Under the pieces are notes generated by a model that saw only the letters and a program-made list of their open reading frames with translations, was not told where the DNA came from and did no database searches. From Victivallaceae bacterium (GTDB taxonomy: Bacteria; Verrucomicrobiota; Lentisphaeria; Victivallales; Victivallaceae): 64,000 bases of DNA. Each line of letters opens with the position of its first letter. Within the stretch, counting starts at the first letter, position 1. The stretch covers positions 29,191 to 93,190 of the forward strand of contig JAKIUY010000003.1 of NCBI GenBank assembly GCA_021647315.1, in the 5' to 3' direction. Below, one piece after another: positions 1 to 8,378 of this stretch. Both the position numbers and the translations under genes were made by a program.

Positions 1-2
1 AA

Positions 3-473
3 CGGCTGTTTGATTTTTATGGGGTTACTGGCGAAGAGATGAATACCTTCAATACCACCGGACGCTACCCATGCCGGCATTTAACCGCATCACAACTGGA
101 AGCTCTCAGGACGATTCTGGAACGTGAAGTATCAGATCAGATATTGATCCTTGAAGAAAAAATCGGCTTGCTGGCCACTGCCGTCAGCGTCAGTCCGTTC
201 TTCGGTCTGTTCGGTACGGTATGGGGCGTGATGATTGCCTTCTGCGGTGTTGCCGCCAAAGGGCGAGCGGATATTTCGGCATTGGCACCCGGTGTCAGCG
301 GGGCGTTACTGACCACCGTGGTCGGTCTGCTGGTGGCAATTCCATCATTGATCGGCTACAACCTGTTGGCAATTACCATTCGCAAAATAACGGTCTATAT
401 GGATAACTTCGTCGAGGAGTTTATCGCCAAAGTAAAACTTGAACAATTAAATCAGAACCTGTCGGAAGAATAA
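3..473 (+). CDS. exbB: ExbB/TolQ/MotA-family proton channel subunit, 5' end outside window
   Basis: ExbB/TolQ proteins form the inner-membrane proton channel that, with ExbD/TolR, energises TonB or TolA. The reading frame is open to the left edge, so the N-terminal part, including the first membrane helix, lies outside the window; an internal ATG at 39 is unlikely to be the true start because it would give only 144 residues against about 220 for the family. The visible part has the MotA/TolQ/ExbB signature: a hydrophobic helix with SPFFGLFGTVWGVMIAF, then GALLTTVVGLLVAIPSLIGYN. It ends 2 nt before exbD and is followed by tonB, so it belongs to an exbB-exbD-tonB set. The choice between Exb and Tol naming rests on this neighbourhood. 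Confidence 0.9.
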   Translation, partial: RLFDFYGVTGEEMNTFNTTGRYPCRHLTASQLEALRTILEREVSDQILILEEKIGLLATAVSVSPFFGLFGTVWGVMIAFCGVAAKGRADISALAPGVSGALLTTVVGLLVAIPSLIGYNLLAITIRKITVYMDNFVEEFIAKVKLEQLNQNLSEE

Positions 474-475
474 TC

Positions 476-886
476 ATGGCACGCAGAAAACATCGTTCAC
501 AGCTGGATGCAATTGACGAGATCAACATGACCCCGTTGATCGACCTCACTTTCCTGTTGTTGATTATTTTTATGATCACCACACCGTTGCTTGAAAACAG
601 TGTGGATGTCTCACCGCCGGAAATGAACGCGAGTGAACTGCCGGATAAAAACAGTTGTTCGATCAACCTCAACCGGAATGGTCAAATTGTTTTCAATAAG
701 ATTCCAGTTACCAGGCAGGAGCTGGGAATCCGGTTGGCGGCACTGCATGAACAAAATCCGAAAACAGCGGTACTTATCCGGGGTGATGGCGAACGGCGCT
801 ACAGTGAAATCATGGAGTTGATGAAAACAGTCAAAGATGCAGGAATGACAAATATTTCTCTAGTAACCATGGCAGAAGGGAAGTAG
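476..886 (+). CDS. exbD: ExbD/TolR biopolymer transport protein
   Basis: Partner of ExbB in the proton-driven energy-transducing complex. The 136-residue length is normal. A short cytoplasmic N-terminus leads to a single membrane helix containing NMTPLIDLTFLLLIIFM; Asp23 in that helix matches the conserved protonatable aspartate of ExbD/TolR. The rest is the periplasmic domain. The ATG lies 2 nt after the exbB stop, indicating co-translation. The downstream gene, after a 299-bp repeat-rich gap, is a TonB-like protein, which completes the set. Confidence 0.93.
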   Translation: MARRKHRSQLDAIDEINMTPLIDLTFLLLIIFMITTPLLENSVDVSPPEMNASELPDKNSCSINLNRNGQIVFNKIPVTRQELGIRLAALHEQNPKTAVLIRGDGERRYSEIMELMKTVKDAGMTNISLVTMAEGK

Positions 887-1185
887 TGTCTGAACGGAAA
901 CTCCCGATGCGAGTGCCCTGTCGCTGGTACGACAAATGCCGGCTTTATCAAAGCCTGGCACTACAAAATCCCGGCGCAGCCGGTTATGTTTAACCCCATT
1001 CGGGGTAATAAATAGCTAACCTCAAAGAGGTTACACAGCAATAGCCGTAGGTTTTAACCTACGGTACAATCACAACATAACACCACAACCCCAAATGGGG
1101 TTGGACAATAAAAAGTGTAAATTACTTTTTGAAACATGCCGGACATGGCATCAGTTTAAATGCAGAGCGATAAACAGAAATAAAT
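887..1185. repeat. REP-like palindrome cluster in the exbD-tonB gap
   Basis: No gene is seen here. Between 991 and 1104 four distinct palindromes follow one another: ACCCCATTCGGGGT (993-1006), TAACCTCAAAGAGGTTA (1017-1033), CCGTAGGTTTTAACCTACGG (1045-1064) and CAACCCCAAATGGGGTTG (1086-1103). An upstream piece, CCGGCGCAGCCGGTTATG (971-988), belongs to a repeat family found elsewhere in the window. Such clusters are typical of REP elements mobilised by IS200-like (RAYT) transposases; no transposase is present here. They split what is otherwise an exbBD-tonB operon and could fold in the mRNA. Confidence 0.8.
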
Positions 1186-2001
1186 ATGAAATACAAAAAT
1201 ATAAATTTGACAACTGACCAACAACTGAAGTCAGGTGAAATGGTCAGCAGGGCAACTCGGAGAAAAATTCGCAGAACCGTGATAATTACCCATATCGCGG
1301 TCGTGCTGGTACCGTTTTTGGTATTAATGGTTTATCAGTGGTTCAAACCGACTCCGCCTGAAAGAATTCGAGTGCGCCTGGTGCAAATGCCTCCAGCCGC
1401 TGACAGTGATAAGCATGCCGCAACTCCGGCAAAAAAAGTGCAAAAGCCCAAGGCTAAACCGAAAAAGAAAAAGAAGAAGAAAACCATCAGCAAGCCGAAG
1501 CCGAAAAAGAAAACAGTCAGCAAACCAAAGCCAAAACCGAAAAAGAAGCCCAAACCTGCGACGAAACGCAAAATACTTAGTGCGAATGACATTAAAATAT
1601 CCCAAAACGTGGTAAAAACTAAAACGCCTAAAAAATTATCTCCGGCTGATTTAGAAAAGAAAATTCTTAAGAGCTGGAAAAAGGTCAAATACCCGGTGAA
1701 AGCGACAGCACGATATAGCGGTAAAGTTATTGCCGCCTACAGTGATACCGTCGGAGCTTACCTCGAACCGATCTGGGAACAGCCGGATAAAGTAAGTCTT
1801 GGCGGGCGCTTCCCGGAAGTCACCATCAGAATTGATATTGGCGGCAACGGCCGAGTCAGCGGTTCCAGAATTATTCGCCACAGCGGTATTTCTGTCATGG
1901 ACGGTTCCGTTGACAAGTTACTGAAAAATTTAAAACATGTTCCGCCACCACCTGACAAGCGGGCGAAAAGCGTGACAATCATCATGGCAATCGAAAAATA
2001 A
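1186..2001 (+). CDS. tonB: TonB/TolA-like energy transducer
   Basis: Links the ExbB-ExbD motor to outer-membrane receptors. Order of parts in 271 residues: cytoplasmic basic N-terminus, one membrane helix (about 32-50), a long Lys/Pro-rich periplasmic spacer (about 78-127, with runs of KPK and KKK typical of TonB), and a C-terminal domain (about 150-271) with the pattern VTIRIDIGGNGRVSGSRII...SGISVMDGSV, resembling TonB/TolA C-terminal domains. The C-terminal half contains a segment (KSWKKVKYP...AYLEPIWEQP) more like TolA, so TolA is the alternative reading. The spacer produces long shadow frames on both strands that are not genes. Confidence 0.85.
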   Translation: MKYKNINLTTDQQLKSGEMVSRATRRKIRRTVIITHIAVVLVPFLVLMVYQWFKPTPPERIRVRLVQMPPAADSDKHAATPAKKVQKPKAKPKKKKKKKTISKPKPKKKTVSKPKPKPKKKPKPATKRKILSANDIKISQNVVKTKTPKKLSPADLEKKILKSWKKVKYPVKATARYSGKVIAAYSDTVGAYLEPIWEQPDKVSLGGRFPEVTIRIDIGGNGRVSGSRIIRHSGISVMDGSVDKLLKNLKHVPPPPDKRAKSVTIIMAIEK

Positions 2002-2017
2002 CCATGGAGTTATAAAT

Positions 2018-2518
2018 ATGGACAAAGAACATCTTAAAACATTACGTACCATGCCAATCTTTGGTGGATTGAGCAATGATACTATTGATTATCTTTTTTC
2101 TGAAGCAAAGCTTATAACGCGCGCTAAAGGCGACTATTTTTTTCATGAAAAGGATAAAGGGCATGACCTCTATATTATCCAGCATGGCTCGGCGGTTGTG
2201 GTGAAATCATGGGAAAATGTTGAATATATCCTTGCTCAGTTGCACCTTGGCGACTGTTTCGGTGAAATGGAATTAATCGATATTTGTCCGCATTCAGCCT
2301 CAGTCATTGCTGAAGAAGACAGTGAAGTGATTGTCATAAAACATAACTCGATAACCAGTTTATTAGAAAAATCACTGGAAGAGTATGCCATTATTATGAT
2401 GAATATGGGGCGTGAAGTCAGTCGGCGGTTAAGAACAGCCAATAAGATAATTCTAGAAGAAAATATCAAAGCAGGAAATTTAAAACGCTACCTGGATAGA
2501 CCTGGAGAAAAAATATGA
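2018..2518 (+). CDS. Cyclic nucleotide-binding domain protein (no DNA-binding domain)
   Basis: A 166-residue protein consisting essentially of one cNMP-binding beta-roll (about residues 12-130): PIFGGLSNDTIDYLF at the start, YFFHEKDKGHDLYII, and the phosphate-binding-cassette region GDCFGEMELIDICPHSASVIA, in which the GE motif is present. A C-terminal helix of about 35 residues follows; there is no helix-turn-helix as in Crp. It starts 16 nt after tonB and its stop overlaps the ATG of the cstA remnant (ATGA), so it was translationally coupled to a peptide transporter gene that is now destroyed. Its ligand is unknown. Confidence 0.85.
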   Translation: MDKEHLKTLRTMPIFGGLSNDTIDYLFSEAKLITRAKGDYFFHEKDKGHDLYIIQHGSAVVVKSWENVEYILAQLHLGDCFGEMELIDICPHSASVIAEEDSEVIVIKHNSITSLLEKSLEEYAIIMMNMGREVSRRLRTANKIILEENIKAGNLKRYLDRPGEKI

Positions 2519-2613
2519 ATTCATTAATTATTGCAGTAACGGCGGCAGTTCTCTATTTGCTGGCCTATCATACTTATGGCAAATTTATTTTTTATAGAGG
2601 TGAAATAGGTTAG
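2515..2613 (+). pseudogene. cstA: Truncated 5' end of carbon starvation protein cstA
   Basis: The frame beginning at the ATG overlapping the previous stop (ATGA) encodes MNSLIIAVTAAVLYLLAYHT followed by YGKFI, which matches the first helix and the YGKF motif at the start of CstA family transporters. After about 25 codons the similarity ends and a stop follows at 2611-2613, whereas CstA is normally about 500-700 residues. The break lies at or just before 2585, where the stop codon of the opposite-strand M15-like gene begins, so a rearrangement appears to have replaced the rest of cstA. Confidence 0.7.
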
Positions 2614-3052
2614 CCTCGGTTACATCTACACCGTAAACGGATTTTGTGCCACTGATCTTCTCCAGCAGAATACCGAAATATGGTGCAAGTTCAACCTTGA
2701 GCCTTTTCCGCTCTGCTAATGTTAGATTTTTTACTGAAACATCCTGTGCCCTGCCGCCCACATGCGGGAAGCCTGGCGACATTCCAGCCTGTAACATAAT
2801 TTCCCGTTCCCACCACTGCAATTCAGTTGAATTCAACTCTGTTCGTGTATCCGGCAGTTTTTCGTAGCCGAATGCCGTTTTGAAATCCCGTTTGATATTT
2901 GGATAGTTTGCCTGTTGATCAGGTCCAAGAATAATATCAAGCTGTTCCTGCCAGGTACGATTGCTACTGGTCAGATAGGCCTTACCCTTTAACTCTGGAT
3001 ACTTTTCCTCAAATCTATTAATCAGTTTTCTAACTTCGGTTTCAATATTCAT
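2585..3052 (-). CDS. M15-like peptidase (D-Ala-D-Ala carboxypeptidase or endolysin type)
   Basis: A 155-residue protein with the zinc-peptidase motif HxxGxAxD at His97-Asp104 (PHVGGRAQD) and a C-terminal ...TEANLFHLY that could supply the catalytic Glu146 and zinc-binding His151 of M15 enzymes. It starts with a helix-rich segment and a peptidoglycan-type region (LTSSNRTWQEQLDIIL), as in phage-type endolysins. No signal peptide is visible, which fits a phage- or mobile-element-derived lysin better than a periplasmic housekeeping enzyme. It sits directly at the breakpoint of the truncated cstA and upstream of dus in the same direction. Family assignment is from motif reading only. Confidence 0.6.
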   Translation of the reverse strand: MNIETEVRKLINRFEEKYPELKGKAYLTSSNRTWQEQLDIILGPDQQANYPNIKRDFKTAFGYEKLPDTRTELNSTELQWWEREIMLQAGMSPGFPHVGGRAQDVSVKNLTLAERKRLKVELAPYFGILLEKISGTKSVYGVDVTEANLFHLYKK

Positions 3053-3068
3053 CTGTATATATCCATTT

Positions 3069-4013
3069 TTACTTTGATTCTTTTATTTTGCGCCCGCTTA
3101 GCTGGCAGAACTGATGACTGTTTATACCCCAGAGGTTGCGAGCTAACTCTAGCAGGTAACCGCGACTGCATGCAAACTCCGATTCAGATTGACCGCGTTC
3201 TGAAAAAAGCTTGAAAACCAGCTCTTTATCGGTCGTTTTAATTTTCTCGCCTTGGATTCTCCGAATCAACCATGGATCTCGTAATAATCCACGGGCGGTA
3301 ATCACTCCAGCCACACCTGCCGCTTGCCCCATCTGTTCAGCATCAGCCACCGTGAATATATCACCACTGCCGATAACCGGCACTGTTCCGGACAATTCAA
3401 CCGCTCGCCTGAGTCGCTTGATGCCATTACTGACCGGCAGGTAGAGTTCAGTTACCGTCCGGTAATGCATTACAATAAAATCGACATCTGCTGACAAACA
3501 GGCTGGAATAATCTGTTCCATTTCATCCGCTGAACTATAACCTGAACGCAGTTTGACGCTAAGCGAATGGTTCGGCAATCGCTGACGGATTTTATCCAGT
3601 AATGCCGCCATGTTTTCCGGTTCGAGCAGAGCTTTGCCGCCATTACCTTTGCGCATTACCTTACGACTCGGACAGGCAAAGTTGAGATTGATTCCGGCAA
3701 TATCCAATGCTTTAAGCTGTTCAACTGTTGCCAGCACCAATTCAGTATCACGTCCCATGATCTGAACAATTACCGGCAACCCCCCAGCAGTAAAAGGGGT
3801 AATAATTTTTTTCAGTGCTGCATCTTTAAATGTTGAGTTTGAAATGCGAATGAATGGCGTCATCCAGTAATCGGTCAGTTTAAGCTGATGAAACACTCGG
3901 CAATAGAGTGGTATCATAATCCCCTCCATCGGTCCGGGAAAGACTCGACTCGGTAACGATGCGCCATGCTTCAGAGGCAATGGCTTCAGCCAGAAATTTT
4001 CTTTTTCTTTCAT
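3069..4013 (-). CDS. dus: tRNA-dihydrouridine synthase
   Basis: Flavin-dependent reduction of uridines in tRNA. The 314-residue protein is a TIM barrel of the normal length, with PGPMEGIM near the N-terminus, the catalytic cysteine in NLNFACPS (Cys114), the phosphate/FMN-binding GNGGKALL, VKLRSGY, MHYRT in place of HGRT, and VIGSGDIF...ITARGLLRDPWLI at the C-terminal end. The Pro-Met-Glu-Gly start and short C-terminal domain resemble DusC, but the subtype cannot be fixed from sequence reading. It lies 16 nt upstream of the M15-like gene on the same strand. Confidence 0.92.
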   Translation of the reverse strand: MKEKENFWLKPLPLKHGASLPSRVFPGPMEGIMIPLYCRVFHQLKLTDYWMTPFIRISNSTFKDAALKKIITPFTAGGLPVIVQIMGRDTELVLATVEQLKALDIAGINLNFACPSRKVMRKGNGGKALLEPENMAALLDKIRQRLPNHSLSVKLRSGYSSADEMEQIIPACLSADVDFIVMHYRTVTELYLPVSNGIKRLRRAVELSGTVPVIGSGDIFTVADAEQMGQAAGVAGVITARGLLRDPWLIRRIQGEKIKTTDKELVFKLFSERGQSESEFACSRGYLLELARNLWGINSHQFCQLSGRKIKESK

Positions 4014-4353
4014 TATTTTATCAACTTATCCCCAAAGATAATATTACTTACAGGTATTTTTTAACTAGTTTGGTATTAAATCTAATCTGAATTTTCAGAG
4101 TATCAAGACTGAATGATCTGGCATATCCTTAATTTACTGTAATTTATCCATAATGCCGGTGTATATTTTTGAGCCGAGCTGGGGCGCAGCGTTCCTGGGG
4201 AAACTGCATTCAAAGGATGCCTTTATTCAAGTTTTGTTAAATTCATGCTTGAACCAGATAATCAAGTTTGCTTTTTATTATTAAACATGGCATATTAATT
4301 CAATTGTTGGGGTTTTGAAAGTGCCTCTGTAAAAGAACAAAAGGAAAACTTAA
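4014..4353. other. Intergenic region between divergent dus and lipoprotein genes
   Basis: About 340 bp without a convincing gene. It should contain the promoters of the divergently read dus and lipoprotein genes. A short phrase around 4219-4233 (tgcattcaaaggatgcc) recurs in similar form near 45537-45552. Nothing else was recognised. The 3' end carries an AAGGA-type ribosome binding site (4342-4346) before the ATG at 4354. Confidence 0.5.
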
Positions 4354-4818
4354 ATGAAAAAAATTAAATTTTTATTATTGCTTGGAGCCTGTTGCTGTAT
4401 TATCACTAGCGGTTGCCGGGCCATAAAAGCTAACAAAAAGATTAAAGCTCAGGCAATAAGTCAGAACGAACAGGCAAAACTTGATATGATTGCTGATCGT
4501 TATGGAAACGAGCTGCTCAAGTCGATTCAGGAGAATAATTATGAGTTATTCATCAAAAACTTTATGCCTGAAGCAAAAAAGCGGATTACCAAGGCTCAGT
4601 TTGAAGCGAAAGTTGCCAGAGTTAAGGAAAAGATGGGTGATCTGGTCAGTCATAAGTTTCTGACTTCGCTTGACCAGAATATGCTGAAAACTTATGTCTG
4701 GAAAACAAATTTTGTCCGTAGTACCTCTAAAGGCCCAGTCAAGGTTCAGGAGATCTTCCGGATCATGGTGGTCAAGCTCGATGGACAATACTATATCTGG
4801 AACTTCTACCTCTATTAA
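4354..4818 (+). CDS. Small lipoprotein of unknown function
   Basis: The 154-residue product begins with a lipoprotein signal: basic MKK, a hydrophobic stretch, and a lipobox ending ITSGC at Cys21. The mature part is one small domain with the pattern YGNELLKSIQENNYELFIKNF...AKKRITKAQFEA...VWKTNFVR...YYIWNFYLY, which resembles small alpha+beta cone-fold proteins of the DUF4019/DUF3887 kind in layout (helix, then a strand pair ending in an aromatic tail). That likeness is by pattern only. It is well expressed in appearance (AAGGA site, ATG) and monocistronic. Confidence 0.75.
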   Translation: MKKIKFLLLLGACCCIITSGCRAIKANKKIKAQAISQNEQAKLDMIADRYGNELLKSIQENNYELFIKNFMPEAKKRITKAQFEAKVARVKEKMGDLVSHKFLTSLDQNMLKTYVWKTNFVRSTSKGPVKVQEIFRIMVVKLDGQYYIWNFYLY

Positions 4819-4827
4819 ACGGACGAA

Positions 4828-4841
4828 CAGACGTTCGTCTG
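4828..4841. repeat. Palindromic motif CAGAC-N4-GTCTG, copy 1
   Basis: CAGACGTTCGTCTG, a perfect 14-bp palindrome 9 nt after the lipoprotein stop and 124 nt before the PHP gene. Three more copies of CAGAC-N4-GTCTG occur at 8994, 15059 and 63503, all intergenic. It may be an operator, a repeat core or part of a transcript hairpin. Confidence 0.6.
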
Positions 4842-4965
4842 GCTTATACAGCTTTAAACTCCGCGACTATCGTCGCGATGGAAACAAAAAGGCAAACCTG
4901 TTTTTTGTGAGTCCATCATGGGTATATCAGGCGCCAAGCGCTCAAACACTAAAGGAAATAATATT

Positions 4966-6309
4966 ATGCTAGATAAAATAACTGCGCTGGAAAATGAACT
5001 TAACAGTTTCGACAGTGCTATTCGCAGTCAGGCACTGGAAGAATTGAATCGTCTGCTTGAAGCTGGTCAGCTTGAAACTGCTCCCGATACTTTAGCACAT
5101 AACCTGCATTGCCATACCTTTTTTTCATATAACGGTTACGGATTTTCACCTTCATATATTGTCTGGATCGCTAAAAAAGCCGGCCATTTTGCGGTTGGAT
5201 GTGTTGATTTTGACGTGCTTGACGCGGTGGACGAATTTCTTGCTGCCGCCGAATTGCTTGGCATAAGAGCAGTCTGCGGTCTGGAGACCAGAGTCTTCAT
5301 TAATGAATTGGCAGATAAAGAGATTAATTCACCCGGAGAACCCGGGGTCTCGTATCACATGGGAGTTGGTTTTACCAGTTCACGCGCCACGGAACCAGTG
5401 GCTGCAATACTGGCAGAGATGAGTGCAACCGCCCAGAGCAGAACTGAAAAAATTGTTGAGTTGGTCAATGGTTTTATGACTGAAATTGCCCTCGATTTTG
5501 CTGTTGATGCCAGAGTGTTGACACCGGCAGGAAATGTTACCGAGCGCCATGTCTGCGAAGCCTACCGGCTTAAAGCAGAAACAATTTTCCCCGAGACAGA
5601 ATCACGTGTAGCATTCTGGGCTGATAAACTTTCTATGGAGAACGAAGCAATTGTCACGATTATTGATGATGCGGCGGCAATGGAAGCTTTGATCAGATCA
5701 AAAACGATGAAATCAGGTGGCGTAGGCTATGTAAAAGCCAACCCTGATTCATTTCCGACCATTGAATCAATGAATGCATTATCTGCCGCCTGTGGGGCGT
5801 TGCCGACGATTGCCTGGCTTAATGGGGAATCAGCTGGCGAATCAGACCCTGAGGCCTTAGTTGCACTGCATATCGCCAAAGGCGCGGCGGCAATAAATAT
5901 CATTCCTGACCGCAACTGGAATTTTGCTGATGCCGACGTCAAAACTCAGAAAACCGATGAATTGAATCGGGTTATTGCTGCGGCCAAAAAATGTCACCTG
6001 CCAATTATTATCGGCACGGAAATGAATGCTCCCGGGTTGAAACTGGTCGATGATTTTACCTGTGAAGCCCTGGCACCGTATGTTGATGATTTTGTCGATG
6101 GTGCTGCAATTATGTTTGCACACACGCTGCTGTCCACGCTTCAGATGGGTTATTTGAGCGAATGGGCGACAGCCAATTTCAACAATGATGCGGATAAATA
6201 TCAGTTTTATGCTCAATTAGGTCGCGCCGCGACTACCGACAAATGGAATCTTATAACCAAGATTTCAGCAGATAAAACACCAACAGAAATCCTTGAACTG
6301 CTAAAATAG
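4966..6309 (+). CDS. PHP-domain metal-dependent phosphoesterase
   Basis: PHP domains are histidine-rich metallo-phosphoesterase folds. The protein (447 residues from the chosen start) has NLHCHTFFSYNGYG with the H48-x-H50 metal motif about 46 residues in, then GHFAVGCVDFDVLDAVDEF and VCGLETRVFI typical of PHP proteins. The rest of the protein, including HIAKGAAAINIIPDRNWN and IIGTEMNAPG, is consistent with a TIM-like barrel. I chose ATG 4966 because AAAGGA lies 9 nt upstream; the in-frame ATG at 4918 would add 16 residues translated from repeat-like leader. Substrate is unknown. Confidence 0.85.
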   Translation: MLDKITALENELNSFDSAIRSQALEELNRLLEAGQLETAPDTLAHNLHCHTFFSYNGYGFSPSYIVWIAKKAGHFAVGCVDFDVLDAVDEFLAAAELLGIRAVCGLETRVFINELADKEINSPGEPGVSYHMGVGFTSSRATEPVAAILAEMSATAQSRTEKIVELVNGFMTEIALDFAVDARVLTPAGNVTERHVCEAYRLKAETIFPETESRVAFWADKLSMENEAIVTIIDDAAAMEALIRSKTMKSGGVGYVKANPDSFPTIESMNALSAACGALPTIAWLNGESAGESDPEALVALHIAKGAAAINIIPDRNWNFADADVKTQKTDELNRVIAAAKKCHLPIIIGTEMNAPGLKLVDDFTCEALAPYVDDFVDGAAIMFAHTLLSTLQMGYLSEWATANFNNDADKYQFYAQLGRAATTDKWNLITKISADKTPTEILELLK

Positions 6310-6506
6310 TAGTTTGCGATCTCCGAGCGATACTCGTAGAGGACGCAGTAAACAAACAGGTATAGTTTGCAGTAATAGTAGTTTGCGATCTCCGAGCGCA
6401 AGTAACAGATACGGGTTGCAGTGGACGCGTCAGAAGATAAGTTAATATTTTAGGTGTATTCTGATATTGCTCTTTGCGTTCGGAGAACGCAAGCTACTAA
6501 ACTATA
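6305..6506. repeat. Dispersed repeat 'gtagtttgcgatctccgagcg', direct and inverted copies
   Basis: A 25-bp unit is repeated exactly at 6305-6329 and 6374-6398. A degenerate inverted copy (tttgcgttcggagaacgcaa) begins at 6473, so the whole gap can fold. Related copies occur at 58268 (agtagtctgcgatttcc) and, as gatctccgagcg, inside the NuoG-like gene near 24261. It fills the gap between the PHP gene and hemW; no gene is seen. Confidence 0.75.
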
Positions 6507-6523
6507 CAAAATAAAAAACTAAT

Positions 6524-7606
6524 ATGCAAGTTATTGAAAATATTTATATTCATGTCCCGTTTTGTCGGGGGAAATGTGCCTACTGCTGTTTTTATTCAGC
6601 AGTTAATGCTGATAATGAACTTCAGCAAGCCTACCTAGACCGACTTGAAATGGAGCTGCGTTCAAGTGAATTCATAGCTCCGCTTGAGACATTATATATT
6701 GGCGGTGGCACCCCAACCCTATTGGCAACAGAACAGCTACAACGCCTATTTGCTATGCTACGGAAATATTTGCCCCTAACAGCAGGTACAGAAATATCTA
6801 TTGAATGTAATCCGGCTTCGATTACGCCAGATAAGGCAGCGTTGACTGTTGACTTTGCCAACCGAATTAGTGTTGGCATCCAATCATTTAAACAACAGCA
6901 TCGCGACACGTTGGGGCGCAGTGTTAGTGATGATGAGATTGCGTTAGCAATTGAGTTGTTAGGTCATAATCATTTCAACTTAGATCTTATTTATGCAATT
7001 CCAGGGCAGCGAATGGCTGATTGGCTGGATGATCTACGCCAGGCAATTGCTCGTGGTGCGTCACATCTTTCCTGTTACTCTTTGACCCTAGAAGAGGGCA
7101 CGCCACTGGCTCAACACAGTGATATTACGATTGACAGTGATATAAGCGCGGCAATGTGGGAAGAGACGGCTATTTTGCTGCATAGCGCCGGACTTGAACG
7201 TTATGAAATATCCAATTATGCGATTCCGGGGAATGAATGCCGCCACAACCTGAATATTTGGCGGGGCAAAGCTTACCTCGGATTTGGTCCCGCCGCCGCC
7301 TCTTTTGATGGTGTTAAACGCTGGACTCAACCTGCATCGGTTGCGGATTGGCTGCAAGGCGCTAGGGCAGAGGTTGACATGATTGCACCGGATGCCAGAG
7401 CCCGGGAAGTTTTTGCGATGGGACTGCGTACCAGCGATGGCTGGAATCGGGAATTATGGGAAGCCTGCGCGTTGCCTGAGCCACCTGCCTGGGAAGAGAT
7501 GCTCGTATTGACCGATAGTCACAATTTTATTCATGAAAAGAATCAGATCCGTCTAAAACCTTCAGCAATGCTATTCTGGGATGATATTGCCAGCTCTATT
7601 ATTTGA
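6524..7606 (+). CDS. hemW: Radical SAM heme chaperone HemW (coproporphyrinogen oxidase-like)
   Basis: HemW binds heme and a [4Fe-4S] cluster and is related to oxygen-independent coproporphyrinogen oxidase. At 360 residues it has the expected length. The N-terminus reads IYIHVPFCRGKCAYCCFYS, giving the radical-SAM cysteines C14, C18 and C21; Cys22 replaces the usual aspartate. ETLYIGGGTPTLL, SIECNP, NRISVGIQSF, HFNLDLIYAIPGQ and CYSLTLEEGTPLA follow in the order expected for HemN/HemW. The C-terminal HemN domain includes YEISNYA and CRHNLNIWRGKAYLGFGPAA, which is the HemW-type pattern. Standalone gene between two repeat-rich gaps. Confidence 0.92.
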   Translation: MQVIENIYIHVPFCRGKCAYCCFYSAVNADNELQQAYLDRLEMELRSSEFIAPLETLYIGGGTPTLLATEQLQRLFAMLRKYLPLTAGTEISIECNPASITPDKAALTVDFANRISVGIQSFKQQHRDTLGRSVSDDEIALAIELLGHNHFNLDLIYAIPGQRMADWLDDLRQAIARGASHLSCYSLTLEEGTPLAQHSDITIDSDISAAMWEETAILLHSAGLERYEISNYAIPGNECRHNLNIWRGKAYLGFGPAAASFDGVKRWTQPASVADWLQGARAEVDMIAPDARAREVFAMGLRTSDGWNRELWEACALPEPPAWEEMLVLTDSHNFIHEKNQIRLKPSAMLFWDDIASSII

Positions 7607-7655
7607 ACCTTATTCGATATTCGACGTTCCGACGCAGTCGGTTATGTTCAAGTAA

Positions 7656-8378
7656 TCAGAATGGGGTTTTGCTGGGGTGGCGCAGGGTGCGACACCGCTG
7701 ACACATAAAATTATCCAACCCGCATACCAATGCAGTTGAACTGTCTTTGCGCATAATAACTTCATCTTCTTCATTAAGTTCGATTCGTTTCGGGGAGTTA
7801 TCTGCCACCAAAATTGCGGGACCGCGAATTATTTTTACCCTGATAACCGAGGTTTCCGGCAAGACCAAATGATTGACCACTTCGGTACTGTTGCAGAATG
7901 CCAAGCCGATTCCAATACGGAAAACACTATGGGTTATACTGCGATAATATGCGGTACTGCCGTGTACTGTGGCGATACCGACCCCGTCTCCGACAATTTC
8001 CCTGGCATAAAGTTTATCATCAATCCAGATTCTATACCTGACCGCACTGACCGGATCCAGGTTATGAATGAAAATATCATTAACAGCCAGCAGCGATTGT
8101 TCGTGTGCTGTACCAACTAACTTGATCAGTTCGGCAGGTTCAGGCTGATTGGTAAAAAAGTTTTCCAGCTGACTTTCAATAGGGTGTTCAGGACACAATG
8201 CCGCCGAACGCAGGGGTAATTTGGGAATATCGGGGTATTCGCGTTCCGCTCCCAACAGGGCACCGTCGCCACCATAAGTAATAATCAGTTCAGGCTTGGA
8301 GTCAACAATTTTACAATCATACTTTTCCATTAATGGCATTAACTGTGAACCAGCGCTACCGATAATTTTTATTCTCAT
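7656..8378 (-). CDS. NAD kinase-like protein
   Basis: ATP-NAD kinases make NADP. The 240-residue product has TYGGDGALLGAERE, the GGDG nucleotide-binding signature, near residue 38, then LLAVNDIFIHNLDPVSAVRYRIWID corresponding to the NE/D active-site region, and GVGIATVHGSTAYYRSITHSV, matching the G(S/T)TAY motif. It is shorter than NadK (about 290) and divergent, so the true substrate may differ. The ATG at 8378 overlaps the stop of the upstream trmH-like gene by 4 nt (ATGA), which decides the start over an ATG 17 codons further upstream. Confidence 0.8.
   Translation of the reverse strand: MRIKIIGSAGSQLMPLMEKYDCKIVDSKPELIITYGGDGALLGAEREYPDIPKLPLRSAALCPEHPIESQLENFFTNQPEPAELIKLVGTAHEQSLLAVNDIFIHNLDPVSAVRYRIWIDDKLYAREIVGDGVGIATVHGSTAYYRSITHSVFRIGIGLAFCNSTEVVNHLVLPETSVIRVKIIRGPAILVADNSPKRIELNEEDEVIMRKDSSTALVCGLDNFMCQRCRTLRHPSKTPF

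Noticed and set aside
991..1104. Possible CRISPR array
   Set aside because: The four palindromes differ in sequence and there are no equal repeats with unique spacers.
1324..1688. Long minus-strand open frames rich in Phe and Leu opposite tonB
   Set aside because: They are the antisense of the Lys/Pro-rich TonB spacer; no start signal or family pattern.
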